Source: Symsagittifera roscoffensis (lineage: Eukaryota; Xenacoelomorpha; Acoela; Convolutidae). From it: a stretch of DNA of 64,000 nucleotides. Position numbers and translations under genes: made by a program. Location of the stretch: assembly GCF_963678635.1 (NCBI RefSeq), contig NC_087067.1, positions 60,868,594 through 60,932,593 of the forward strand, given 5' to 3'. Shown here piece by piece: positions 56,480 through 63,921 of the stretch (positions within the stretch are counted from its first letter, which is position 1; each line of letters starts with the position of its first letter). The notes below the pieces were generated by a model. The model had not been told where the DNA came from and searched no databases. It worked only from the letters and a program-made list of their open reading frames with translations.

Positions 56480-56850
56480 TTTATATTGTCAAAAATGTCT
56501 TTGCGAGAGCGACTGTTTTTCGATCTACTTTTCCGAGAAATGGATCTGGTTCTAGCTGTTATACGCTTAGATTTCTTTTTTCCACCTCCCAATTGTTTCC
56601 GAACTGTTTTTGTTCCCACATCTTTTGCAAATGTTTTGAGTTTTTTACGACCACTAACAACTTCCCCAATCTCTGGAGCAGCGATTTCAAACAAATCTGC
56701 ACCAATTCTTTTTGCAGCTGGGACTATATATTTTTTAATAAAGGGGATTGCAGTTCTCCCAAGAGTTTGTGCAAGAGCTCCAAAACCTCTTCCACGCTGT
56801 CTTGCATGTCCTCGAAAAATAGGGAAATCAGCTGATTTTTGAGCAACCAT
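56476..56850 (-). CDS. Small basic core-like/minor virion protein
   Basis: 124 residues. The N-terminus HARQRGRGFGALAQTLGR followed by IPFIKKYIVPAAKRIGAD resembles the short Gly/Arg and amphipathic-helix pattern of adenovirus pX/pVI-like proteins described for Polintons and adintoviruses. The C-terminus is very basic (KKKSKRITARTRSISRK), suited to binding DNA. The RGRGFG region may be a protease processing site. Its TGA overlaps the capsid ATG by 4 bases. Placement between penton-like and capsid genes fits virion function. The family link is from memory. Confidence 0.65.
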   Translation of the reverse strand: MVAQKSADFPIFRGHARQRGRGFGALAQTLGRTAIPFIKKYIVPAAKRIGADLFEIAAPEIGEVVSGRKKLKTFAKDVGTKTVRKQLGGGKKKSKRITARTRSISRKSRSKNSRSRKDIFDNIK

Positions 56851-56867
56851 TTCGTATGAAGTTTAAA

Positions 56868-57695
56868 TCAAAAATGGTTATTCGAAATCTTGCGGAACAA
56901 GAGAACAACTCGAGTGATTCCTACTGACACAAAAGGAATTTTTTCGCCTGTACTATCTCTTAGTTCTATCTTGATACTATGGAAAGAATTTTTTAACAGC
57001 TTTTTAAACTGTAAATTTGTAAAGGATTGATAATTCATGTACTGTCCTGTAGAAATTATATCTCCACTCTTCACTTTGGAGATAAATGGAATACAACGCA
57101 ATAAGGGAGTTTTTGTATCACCAACTATGTTATATTCTATAATATCACTGTATATCATTAGGGAATGTATTCTTATAATGTCGTAAGAATACTGAGGATG
57201 ATGTGGACCTTTTCCTTTCATTAAAACCCCTGTTTGATTTTGTTCTAAATCACAACCAAAAATGTGGCTCAAATCAGCACTCTGAATTATAAACACTGAT
57301 TGACTCTCAGGTAAATGAACAGCAACTTTTTGTGTAATTTTATCTACTGATACATAGATTCCGTTATATTCAAAAACTTGAGCTCCTAGACGTTCTCGAA
57401 TTTTGTTGTTCATGGCTACAACTATATCAACAATATTTGGATACAATCCTGGTTCAATGTTCATCGGTACAATCTTTCTTTTCTCCTCAGAACTTTCTCT
57501 TCCATCTACGAAAGTAAACTTTCCCTCTGTAACATTTTGGTACAAAGAAGGGTATGAGATTTCTGAAATAGCAACCTCCCATTCTCCTTTCAAATGTATT
57601 TGTTCAGGTAGAAAATTTGTAAAAGAACTAAGACTATTATTCGGATAACAATTAAAAGAAGCGTTGGAAACCAACTCAATAGTGAAAGAATCCAT
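56868..57695 (-). CDS. Penton-like minor capsid protein (single jelly-roll)
   Basis: 275 residues from the ATG at 57695. The N-terminus FTIELVSNASFNCYPNNSL and then LPEQIHLKGEWEVAISEISYPS is the signature of Polinton minor capsid (penton) proteins. The remainder is beta-rich and ends with a hydrophobic strand (ITRVVLLFRKI). In virions such proteins occupy the five-fold vertices. It lies 17 bases upstream of the core-like gene and 42 bases downstream of integrase. Intact. Confidence 0.8.
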   Translation of the reverse strand: MDSFTIELVSNASFNCYPNNSLSSFTNFLPEQIHLKGEWEVAISEISYPSLYQNVTEGKFTFVDGRESSEEKRKIVPMNIEPGLYPNIVDIVVAMNNKIRERLGAQVFEYNGIYVSVDKITQKVAVHLPESQSVFIIQSADLSHIFGCDLEQNQTGVLMKGKGPHHPQYSYDIIRIHSLMIYSDIIEYNIVGDTKTPLLRCIPFISKVKSGDIISTGQYMNYQSFTNLQFKKLLKNSFHSIKIELRDSTGEKIPFVSVGITRVVLLFRKISNNHF

Positions 57696-57737
57696 GACAA
57701 CTGATTGGTAAAAATTTAGATTAAAAATGATTTACCT

Positions 57738-58679
57738 TTAATCAGAACATTTTCTAAGCTCTTTTTCATAAAATTTTCCAAGAATTTCCTCTTTGTCGAG
57801 ATCTTTGATGATGTATGTTGGAGGCTTTTTTGTAGAGACTGCCGAAATTTCAAAAATTTCATCTGTAAATTGTGGTTTATATCCTTTTCGGAACGGAATA
57901 TCATTCTTTGAAATTCTCACTCTGTCTCCAACTTTAAATTTTAGTTTCTTATACCTTGTTAGAGGTTTATTGTACAAAATTGAGAGGAAATCAGTATTCT
58001 TGACATCTCTAGGTGATTTCCCAATAGATCTATTGATGCGACAATTCATTGTAGACACAAATTGCGGCAACTTGTTAATGAATTTTTCACCATGATCTTC
58101 TATGTAGCGATAAATAATGTGTTTTAATGATTGAATGGCTCTCTCTGCAAATGCAGCTTTTGTTTCACTCATGGTCGAGTAAACTTCAATGCTTTTTTCC
58201 TTGCAAAATTTTTTGAAAGTTCCTCCATATTCCGTTCCTTTATCAACCCAAAGCTTTTCAGGAGTGTTTTTTCGAGAAATCATTTTTTTGAAAGCTTGCA
58301 AAGTGTCTTTGGCATATTTAGTTTTCATTGTTTGAACTCTGACAAATCGCGAAAAAACATCAACAGCAACCAATAAATATTTGACTCCCTTGTTTTGACT
58401 CGCTAGTTTGTCCACAAATGCCAAATCGATACACCAAATTTCATTTATATATTTTGAAAATGCTTGAAGCCTTCGAAAACGTCTGATTGGGGGACCAAAT
58501 TTTGTATACGATGTCTTGGTTTGTAAAAACTGTTCTACTTTCTTTTTTGACAATCCGCTTGCTTTACTCAAGTTTCGCACAGAACCGTAGGCAGCTCTAC
58601 CCCTAGAATACAATCTGTTCAGACTTACCTTTTCAGATTTTGAAAGGGATCCAAGTTCCTCTATCTTTCGCTTTAGCAT
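57738..58679 (-). CDS. Retroviral-type integrase (DDE)
   Basis: 313 residues; the first ATG is at 58679, since the frame opens upstream only through TTG. The N-terminal helical part (LNRLYSRGRAAYGSVRNL) precedes the core with Asp85 (WCIDLAF), Asp146 (WVDKGTEYGG) and Glu179 (AAFAERAIQSLK). The C-terminus is an SH3/chromodomain-like region (FKVGDRVRI). It inserts the element and generates a 6-bp target duplication in this family. The 5' end overlaps the 136-residue ORF by 47 bases. A strong splice-donor-like AAAAG/GTAAGT lies at 58628 inside the gene. Confidence 0.9.
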   Translation of the reverse strand: MLKRKIEELGSLSKSEKVSLNRLYSRGRAAYGSVRNLSKASGLSKKKVEQFLQTKTSYTKFGPPIRRFRRLQAFSKYINEIWCIDLAFVDKLASQNKGVKYLLVAVDVFSRFVRVQTMKTKYAKDTLQAFKKMISRKNTPEKLWVDKGTEYGGTFKKFCKEKSIEVYSTMSETKAAFAERAIQSLKHIIYRYIEDHGEKFINKLPQFVSTMNCRINRSIGKSPRDVKNTDFLSILYNKPLTRYKKLKFKVGDRVRISKNDIPFRKGYKPQFTDEIFEISAVSTKKPPTYIIKDLDKEEILGKFYEKELRKCSD

Positions 58680-59043
58680 TCTTGTTGGCAACAAGTTTAG
58701 GTGGAATTTGAGTTGCTTCCAAAATTGTAAAGTAAATATCGGGAAAGTCGGTATTTTTTCGTTTTAGTGCACACACAAAGTCTACAATTGATTCTTTTGT
58801 GTCTCGATTATCTAATATGATATTTTCTGACTGACTTAGTCTAATTCTAGGAGAATTCAAAATTAAATCAATAAGGTGCTTATTGTTACTCGTTTTCAAC
58901 TTTGCATTTACAGCACTGTAAATGGAATCAAAATTTTTTGGTACAATCTCCTCTTTTTCTTGCTTTTGTTCTAATTTTGGTTTTTTTGGAAGTGTGCTTT
59001 GTGATTGATAAATTGAGTAAGGAATTAGAACAAACTGATCCAT
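58633..59043 (-). CDS. 136-residue conserved Polinton protein of unknown function
   Basis: The ORF starts at the ATG at 59043 with MDQFVLIPYSIYQSQ. A Lys/Glu-rich linker follows, then a folded-looking domain (SAVNAKLKTS, IRLSQSENIILDNRDTKESIVDFVCAL, FTILEATQIPPKLVANKN). The 'VLIP' start and the '..P.L..N' end recall an ORF found next to integrase in other Polintons. It overlaps integrase by 47 bases in another frame, so either the two are translated separately or a frameshift could link them. No enzymatic motif is visible. Confidence 0.55.
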   Translation of the reverse strand: MDQFVLIPYSIYQSQSTLPKKPKLEQKQEKEEIVPKNFDSIYSAVNAKLKTSNNKHLIDLILNSPRIRLSQSENIILDNRDTKESIVDFVCALKRKNTDFPDIYFTILEATQIPPKLVANKNAKAKDRGTWIPFKI

Positions 59044-59126
59044 ACTACGTCAATCGTTTAATGACAAAAGGAGTGATAACAGATATTAATTGTAAGCCTT
59101 TTGGTGAGCTCAAAATAGTTCTCCTT

Positions 59127-59993
59127 TTATGTAGTGAAGTTCTTCTTCGTGTGAGTTCTGATATTTCTCGTCGATATTTTACTACGTCTACTTTTCGAAG
59201 ATCCTGTAGCTCGCCTCGTAGTAAGTTTACTAGACATTCGCTGAGGAATTGAATGAAACTTTTGGGACAATGGAGGATGAATTGTTTTTGAAGTTTTTGG
59301 GAAAATGTTTGAAATATTGGGAGTATAGAGACGTATTGTATGCTCATCGTCCAAAAACTTAGTTTCTGTTCCTGCTGGTAGATAAAACTTTGATGGAACT
59401 GAACCACTGTTTGTGCAATATCTTAGCGAATCAACTGTTTTTGGAGTTAAATCAATGAGTAAATGACCATAAGGTGTAGATGTTGCATCTTGATACCACT
59501 CTTTCAATTGTGATCCTAGACCTAGTTGTTGACTTAATGTATTGATTTGTAGAACATCTCTCGGTGACTTGAAAAGGACTATATGTGTATTTTGTAACTC
59601 AACATCTCTTCCCAATTTGCTTTGATGAAATAAGTTATGCTTAATATATATTGTATTCAGTCCCCTGTGTCTTCCAGCAGTAGCAACTTTTACAAACTGC
59701 TTAGAATTTGAAATTTCTTCACAAGAGTCATCAAATATTAACAGGTATTTTGTTCCATTATTGGGAAGGTTTTCAATCAGTTCAAAGTCGACTCCTTGGA
59801 TAAACTTAAGGTTTTTTCTTTGCATTTGTCCATAAAGAGGTTGATAATGTTGATAAAAATAAAAAATTTTGTCAAACTTTGGTTGAAATGTACCAATTTT
59901 CAACCACTCAAAAATAAGATGTGATTTTCCAGATCCACTCGGTCCAACTAGCGAAATAAAAACTCGTTCTTTGGTAGAAATTATTTTATTCAT
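59127..59993 (-). CDS. DNA-packaging ATPase (FtsK/HerA, A32-like)
   Basis: 288 residues from the ATG at 59993, chosen because it overlaps the upstream stop as ATGA and because upstream extension has no ATG. Walker A GPSGSGKS is at residues 17-24 and Walker B LLIFDD at 84-89. TAGRHRGLNTIYIKHNLF follows, matching the sensor/arginine region of Polinton and virophage ATPases. The C-terminus is basic (RRATGSSKSRRSK). It should pump DNA into capsids. Intact. Confidence 0.9.
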   Translation of the reverse strand: MNKIISTKERVFISLVGPSGSGKSHLIFEWLKIGTFQPKFDKIFYFYQHYQPLYGQMQRKNLKFIQGVDFELIENLPNNGTKYLLIFDDSCEEISNSKQFVKVATAGRHRGLNTIYIKHNLFHQSKLGRDVELQNTHIVLFKSPRDVLQINTLSQQLGLGSQLKEWYQDATSTPYGHLLIDLTPKTVDSLRYCTNSGSVPSKFYLPAGTETKFLDDEHTIRLYTPNISNIFPKTSKTIHPPLSQKFHSIPQRMSSKLTTRRATGSSKSRRSKISTRNIRTHTKKNFTT

Positions 59994-60253
59994 AGTTTTG
60001 GAGAAGGTAAAATATAACCGACTGTACTTGATAAAATTGCTACCCAAACAGTTGTTTCTTCACATGTAGTGGATAACATTATTCGAACGATTGCACATGC
60101 TAGTATTAAAACTATGACAAAAAATTGGCACGTAAACACTAAAAAAGATCTATTACACGTACGTCCAAAAAACTTCCAAGATTTTCTTTCATGATTCTCC
60201 TCATCAAAAACAAAATTTCCTAAATTTAATTGCTTGTCACATTCATCACCCAT
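59990..60253 (-). CDS. 87-residue two-span membrane protein
   Basis: The ORF starts MGDECDKQLNLGNFVFDEE, with a soluble N-terminus containing SWKFFGRTC. Two membrane segments follow: about residues 36-60 (FLVFTCQFFVIVLILACAI) and 66-83 (ETTVWVAILSSTVGYIL). The C-terminus is PSPKL. I recall this pattern (CEE-TVWVAILSS-VGY) as a conserved small membrane protein of invertebrate Polintons. A 3' splice-like TTTTTTCATTCCAG ends 7 bases before the ATG. The stop overlaps the ATPase start. It may be a virion or host-membrane component. Confidence 0.65.
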   Translation of the reverse strand: MGDECDKQLNLGNFVFDEENHERKSWKFFGRTCNRSFLVFTCQFFVIVLILACAIVRIMLSTTCEETTVWVAILSSTVGYILPSPKL

Positions 60254-60333
60254 CTCAACTCTGGAATGAAAAAATTGATAATGACTATTATTTAAATTTC
60301 AAAAAGACGATAATACAAAATTATTAAGGTAAT
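60254..60333. other. Short AT-rich spacer
   Basis: About 80 bases holding the splice-acceptor-like signal of the 87-residue gene (exon boundary at 60260). Confidence 0.35.
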
Positions 60334-60804
60334 TTACAATTTATTAAAAAAACATCGAGTCCATGTTCCGTATGCAAATGCTTTTCTTTCTGCACAGTGA
60401 AGAGTATTTGCATGACGAAATGGGTAGTTGCTACACCTCCAATCATATTCTTCATCTTTGAAAATCAAATTCTGAACTTTTGGACATGCGTAGTCATCCA
60501 AGTTTGTAACCTTTGTTTCCAAAATTTCTGACAGAATTTTACATTTTTCATAACCTTTTGCAAAAAACTCCGTTTCTGGAGCTTTTAGTTTTTTCAATAT
60601 TTTTTCAAGCTCAGTATATTTTTCATGGCCATGGTTCCAATTGATTCCATGAAGATGCTTCGTACACCAAGCAGACTGAGATGTAGCTTTGAATTTTTTG
60701 GGAGGAAGAAAGCAATATCCCACAGTTTGTCCATTTTGATAAACTCCTAACTCTTTAACTATTTTGTTTTCAATACACTCAATATGCAAAACAACTAGAC
60801 TCAT
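60334..60804 (-). CDS. 156-residue conserved Polinton protein, nuclease-like start
   Basis: It begins MSLVVLHIECIENKIVKELG, a beta strand with H-x-E where RNase H-fold 3'-5' exonucleases have D-x-E. Later blocks WCTKHLHGINWNHG, LDDYACPK and CSNYPFRHANTLHCAERKA are rich in His and Cys. I remember this pattern in Polintons of several invertebrates, without a known function. The exonuclease resemblance is only suggestive, since the first metal ligand would be His. A 3' splice-like CTAACAAAAATTTTCAG ends 17 bases upstream of the ATG. Confidence 0.55.
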   Translation of the reverse strand: MSLVVLHIECIENKIVKELGVYQNGQTVGYCFLPPKKFKATSQSAWCTKHLHGINWNHGHEKYTELEKILKKLKAPETEFFAKGYEKCKILSEILETKVTNLDDYACPKVQNLIFKDEEYDWRCSNYPFRHANTLHCAERKAFAYGTWTRCFFNKL

Positions 60805-60843
60805 GATGGTAACTGGTTTCGCTGAAAATTTTTGTTAGAATAA

Positions 60844-61248
60844 CTAACAATCGAACAATGCATATACTGATGAAGCAAAAATTTTAACATATAAACAGAA
60901 GATTAATCCAGTCACGTGACCAAGAAAACAAGAACTTGGAAATCTAGGTAAAACATAACAATAACCAGGTCCCTTATAAGTAGTAGAATTCACAGATCCA
61001 GCTGCATCATGTAAAATTGCATGAAGTCTGAAAATTTTTGAATTTGCAAAAAAGTAATCCATACAAGAATTTCCGTATCCAATTAGACCACCAAAAGGAA
61101 ATTTTTGGTCCATTTCTTTCAAATTTATGTTTGGGTCCAAAACAATACAGGTACAAAGAAAGTAATTTTTTCTTTTTGTATTTGATGAAAAGTCATGCTT
61201 TATCAAATCAAAATTTCTGAGAACTTCATTCAATTTCTGAACGTTCAT
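60844..61248 (-). CDS. 134-residue conserved Polinton protein, unknown
   Basis: The central part FPFGGLIGYGNSCMDYFF, LHAILHDAAGSV and GPGYCYVLP looks conserved and folded. The last 30 residues (GHVTGLIFCLYVKIFASSVYAL) form a hydrophobic, probably membrane-inserted tail. The first 23 bases overlap the end of the upstream gene. The HDAAG and GPGY motifs recall an ORF in other Polintons whose role is unknown. Confidence 0.55.
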   Translation of the reverse strand: MNVQKLNEVLRNFDLIKHDFSSNTKRKNYFLCTCIVLDPNINLKEMDQKFPFGGLIGYGNSCMDYFFANSKIFRLHAILHDAAGSVNSTTYKGPGYCYVLPRFPSSCFLGHVTGLIFCLYVKIFASSVYALFDC

Positions 61249-61654
61249 TTTCTACAGTGCATTCGTCAATAATGATACAAGTTTTTTTGAATGTTTCTAC
61301 ATAAGACAAAACTGAGGGGATAAAATCAACCAAATTATCATACTCTTTTCTTTCCAACTGAAAATTCTGATTGTTCTTCCAAGTGTTTCCTTTTCTACGA
61401 TACTCTATAAGATCTATTTTTTTAATATCTGAACGATAACTTAGAAAAATTTTTCGTCTTCCATTATGCAAAGTCCACTCAAATTGGGAAATTTGTGATT
61501 CTGTATCCAAATCTTGCAATTTTGGTAAATTTTGAGATTCCAAAACTGTTAGTGACAATTTCTGGGACTTTTCTTGTAAGACGATATGAAAAAGTCCCAA
61601 TTTATTTTGAAGCTTTAAAACAAGATTTCTGGAAAAACCAATGTTCCAACTCAT
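61226..61654 (-). CDS. 142-residue PC4-like ssDNA-binding protein candidate
   Basis: Residues about 55-118 follow the PC4/Sub1 pattern closely: FEWTLHNGRRKIFLSYR (first strands), IDLIEYRRKGNTW (the I-R-E-Y-like strand with turn), then FQLERKEYDNLVDFIPSV (strand and helix). The N-terminus is Leu/Gln-rich and the C-terminus is short. PC4 binds and melts single-stranded DNA and acts as a transcription coactivator. Here it may coat displaced strands in protein-primed replication or act in transcription. The assignment rests on pattern, not on a search. It overlaps the next gene by 23 bases. Confidence 0.5.
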   Translation of the reverse strand: MSWNIGFSRNLVLKLQNKLGLFHIVLQEKSQKLSLTVLESQNLPKLQDLDTESQISQFEWTLHNGRRKIFLSYRSDIKKIDLIEYRRKGNTWKNNQNFQLERKEYDNLVDFIPSVLSYVETFKKTCIIIDECTVENERSEIE

Positions 61655-61743
61655 ACTGCTCAGCTCAAAGAAGTTTTAAAAAATGATTCAAGAAGATGAA
61701 TATTTAAATTACATTACTATAAAAACATTACTCAACAACAAAA

Positions 61744-62283
61744 CTAATGAACATTACAGTTCTCAACAAACATAAAATCTCCCAAGATTTGGGCAAGTTC
61801 TTTGAATTCGTTCAAAGTATAGTTGACATAGGCAACTTGCTTCAAGACTTCGTTCTCCTTTGCAGTGAAGAGTCGAATCTGAATGTAGGGTGGCTTGCTC
61901 ACACTGTACTTCTTGATTGTGACACACACCCTTCTCTTCTTGTATGTTGCTACGTCATACACCGCATGACAGTTTGCAAGTTCCTGCTCCATGGTCGAGT
62001 CTTTGTCAGGATAGGGTTCCAATACAGGAACGAGTCCAAGGTTTTCAGCATCGTGAATAACTGTATTCCGTATTGCTGATATCCTTTCCCCTTCTTTTTC
62101 ACCAAGATAGACTTGCTGGGTTTTTTCGATTTGACCAGATTCATTTTTCTTTAGCAATTGGAAGCAAGGTTCAAAGTAAATTTTTCCGTTGTAGGGTTTT
62201 TGGGACCAAGAAAATCTCCCAATCCTTTTTTGGTTCTTAGCAAATTCAATATAGTTGGGAAGGATATCTTTTCGTGAATACAT
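61744..62283 (-). CDS. 179-residue PC4-like ssDNA-binding protein candidate
   Basis: The start is the ATG at 62283 (MYSRKDILPNYIEFAKNQ); upstream the frame opens only through TTG, and copy L shares this ATG. The C-terminal 65 residues (KKRRVCVTIKKYS, IQIRLFTAKEN, VNYTLNEFKELAQIL) match the PC4 order of strands followed by a helix. The N-terminal half (GRFSWSQKPYNGKIYFEPCF, VYLGEKEGERISAIRN) is another beta-rich domain, so two related units are possible. It shares the bidirectional promoter with the 189-residue gene. Confidence 0.45.
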   Translation of the reverse strand: MYSRKDILPNYIEFAKNQKRIGRFSWSQKPYNGKIYFEPCFQLLKKNESGQIEKTQQVYLGEKEGERISAIRNTVIHDAENLGLVPVLEPYPDKDSTMEQELANCHAVYDVATYKKRRVCVTIKKYSVSKPPYIQIRLFTAKENEVLKQVAYVNYTLNEFKELAQILGDFMFVENCNVH

Positions 62284-62387
62284 TTTCAATTTGAGATTCA
62301 GAACCAACTGATCAGTAGTAGATATTTCAAAATAATGATATTTGTAAATTTTTAGAAATCAGGAAATCTAGATGACTCACTGTACAA

Positions 62388-62478
62388 TCCATATAAGGTA
62401 TTTTTACCTTATATGGAATACTGAGTAGGTGATGATCCAAATATGGATATTGCGTAGGTGATGTAACTACTATATAAG
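62388..62478 (+). promoter_or_regulatory. Bidirectional promoter with CArG boxes, GCGTAGG and TATA
   Basis: A 13-bp inverted repeat (62388-62400 / 62405-62417) contains two opposed CArG boxes, CCATATAAGG and CCTTATATGG. A third, CCAAATATGG, is at 62437-62446. GCGTAGG is at 62452-62458 and TATATAAG at 62471-62478. The rightward ATG is at 62522. SRF/MADS binding is inferred from the CC[A/T]6GG consensus. Confidence 0.6.
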
Positions 62479-62521
62479 CAATTCAATATAGATAAAAATC
62501 ATTTTCAACAAGTAATCGGTG

Positions 62522-63091
62522 ATGGCATCTGCTATGTGTCAAGCATATCCCACTTTTTATTCGGACTACAATGCAAAATCTCTTTTTATCTCTGTCTCAG
62601 AAAACTTTTATGAAAAATTTATTGTCACCCAAGACTACTGTGTATCTAACCATTCATCATTCTGCCCAGTGGAAAATTGCAAATTTCACTTAGTATTAAT
62701 CGGATCATCACTCAATCAGATTTTGCAAAGATTAGATAAATATCATTTCACTTATCAAATTGTTGACTGTATATATACTTTATACAAACACAGATTTTAT
62801 TTCAATATTATTTCATCAAGAGGTGAAGTTTTCAGTCAATTGAATCGTGCAGTCGAACACAACTTGAAATGTAGAATACCGGAAAAATTACCCAGTGTTG
62901 CAAAGAAACGACTGCTGCGAAAAAAATTCAAAAGACATTATCTCAGTTCTGCTCAGAAGATTGCGTCCACTCAGACTCTTGGATCAGCTTTTTTGGAAAG
63001 GATTCGAAAAGTTCAAAACTCAAAGTATGAGACTGACTTGTTGAAAATTGTTGATTGTTTTATTGATGGTTTTGGTACCGTAAAAAGTTAA
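62522..63091 (+). CDS. 189-residue conserved Polinton protein, unknown
   Basis: The start is the ATG at 62522 (MASAMCQAYPTFYSDY); the frame also opens one codon earlier with GTG. Blocks conserved with copy L include FYSDY, YCVSNHSSFCPVENCKFHLVLIG, RLDKY, PSVAKKRL and SAQKIASTQTLGSAFL. Several Cys/His (C..H..FC..ENCKFH) could bind zinc. The central part is basic (KKRLLRKKFKRHY). It is the first rightward gene from the central promoter, the place of an early or regulatory gene. Family unknown. Confidence 0.6.
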   Translation: MASAMCQAYPTFYSDYNAKSLFISVSENFYEKFIVTQDYCVSNHSSFCPVENCKFHLVLIGSSLNQILQRLDKYHFTYQIVDCIYTLYKHRFYFNIISSRGEVFSQLNRAVEHNLKCRIPEKLPSVAKKRLLRKKFKRHYLSSAQKIASTQTLGSAFLERIRKVQNSKYETDLLKIVDCFIDGFGTVKS

Positions 63092-63920
63092 CGTATCAAT
63101 TTTTCTATTAATAATTGAATATTTGTTAACAAAAATCTTGTCAAAATTGTTTTTATTTAAATCAAGAGTTTTTTCGCAAGATGTAATTTTTGGTTTGGTT
63201 TTTTCAACACGTTTGCAAAAATTTAATTAAACTTTTTTACAAGATGCAAAAACTGATTTGGTTTTTTCAACAAGTGTGCAAAAATTTTCAACAAATTTTT
63301 GTGTTAGATGCAAGTTTTTTCGTGGTTTTTTTGAAAACAAATGCAAAAATCAAACTTATTTTTTCTTATTCATATGCAAAAACTGCAAAATTTTATTGTA
63401 AAAAACTTGTTAAATAAAGTTAAATTTTTTTCATAATTGCTGACTTTGAGTACTATTCCCTATCTTAATACATTGTTTTTCCAATATTTTTGATCAATCT
63501 ACATGCAAAAAAGAAATTTTTTTATGATCAAAATTAAAAACAAGATTTTCATTTTCTTTAATTATTAAATGTGTAAGAAAATCCTCTTTCAGTTTTCTTT
63601 AAAATGCGAAAATATTTAATGAAATTTTTCTTAATTTGCGAGATTTTCTTTGATTTTTTTAACAAGTGTGCAAAAAAAATTATGAAAAGTTTTGCATGGT
63701 GCAAAAATTAATGTAAAGTTTTTAACATGCTTGCAAAAATTGGTTAAATTTTTGGCCATCTTTCTAACAAAAAGTATTAACCAGATGCATAATTAGTTTC
63801 ATTTTTAACAAATGTTTACCATTGAAATTTCTTAATAAACTTTTCTATAATCTATCTCTTGAAAAAAAAAAAATTACTAGATACAAAGAATTTAAATTAC
63901 AAAGCACAAGACAGTAACCA
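63092..63920. repeat. TGCAAAAA-motif array, copy R, with an internal TIR-like phrase
   Basis: At least ten TGCAAAAA or near copies occur between about 63207 and 63735, roughly every 30-60 bases (63207, 63245, 63277, 63343, 63375, 63506, 63668, 63702, 63731 and others), usually followed by T-rich DNA. At 63454-63473 lies TATTCCCTATCTTAATACAT, identical to the subterminal TIR phrase at 13827-13846. The spacer separates two convergent genes. No ORF in it is convincing. Confidence 0.5.
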
Positions 63921-63921
63921 A

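Noticed and set aside
56459-56842. 127-codon plus-strand ORF
   Set aside because: It is exactly antisense to the small basic core-like gene and has no promoter or motif of its own.
59045-59407. 120-codon minus ORF overlapping the ATPase end
   Set aside because: It is a frame shadow of the ATPase C-terminus and its start is not an ATG context supported by neighbours.
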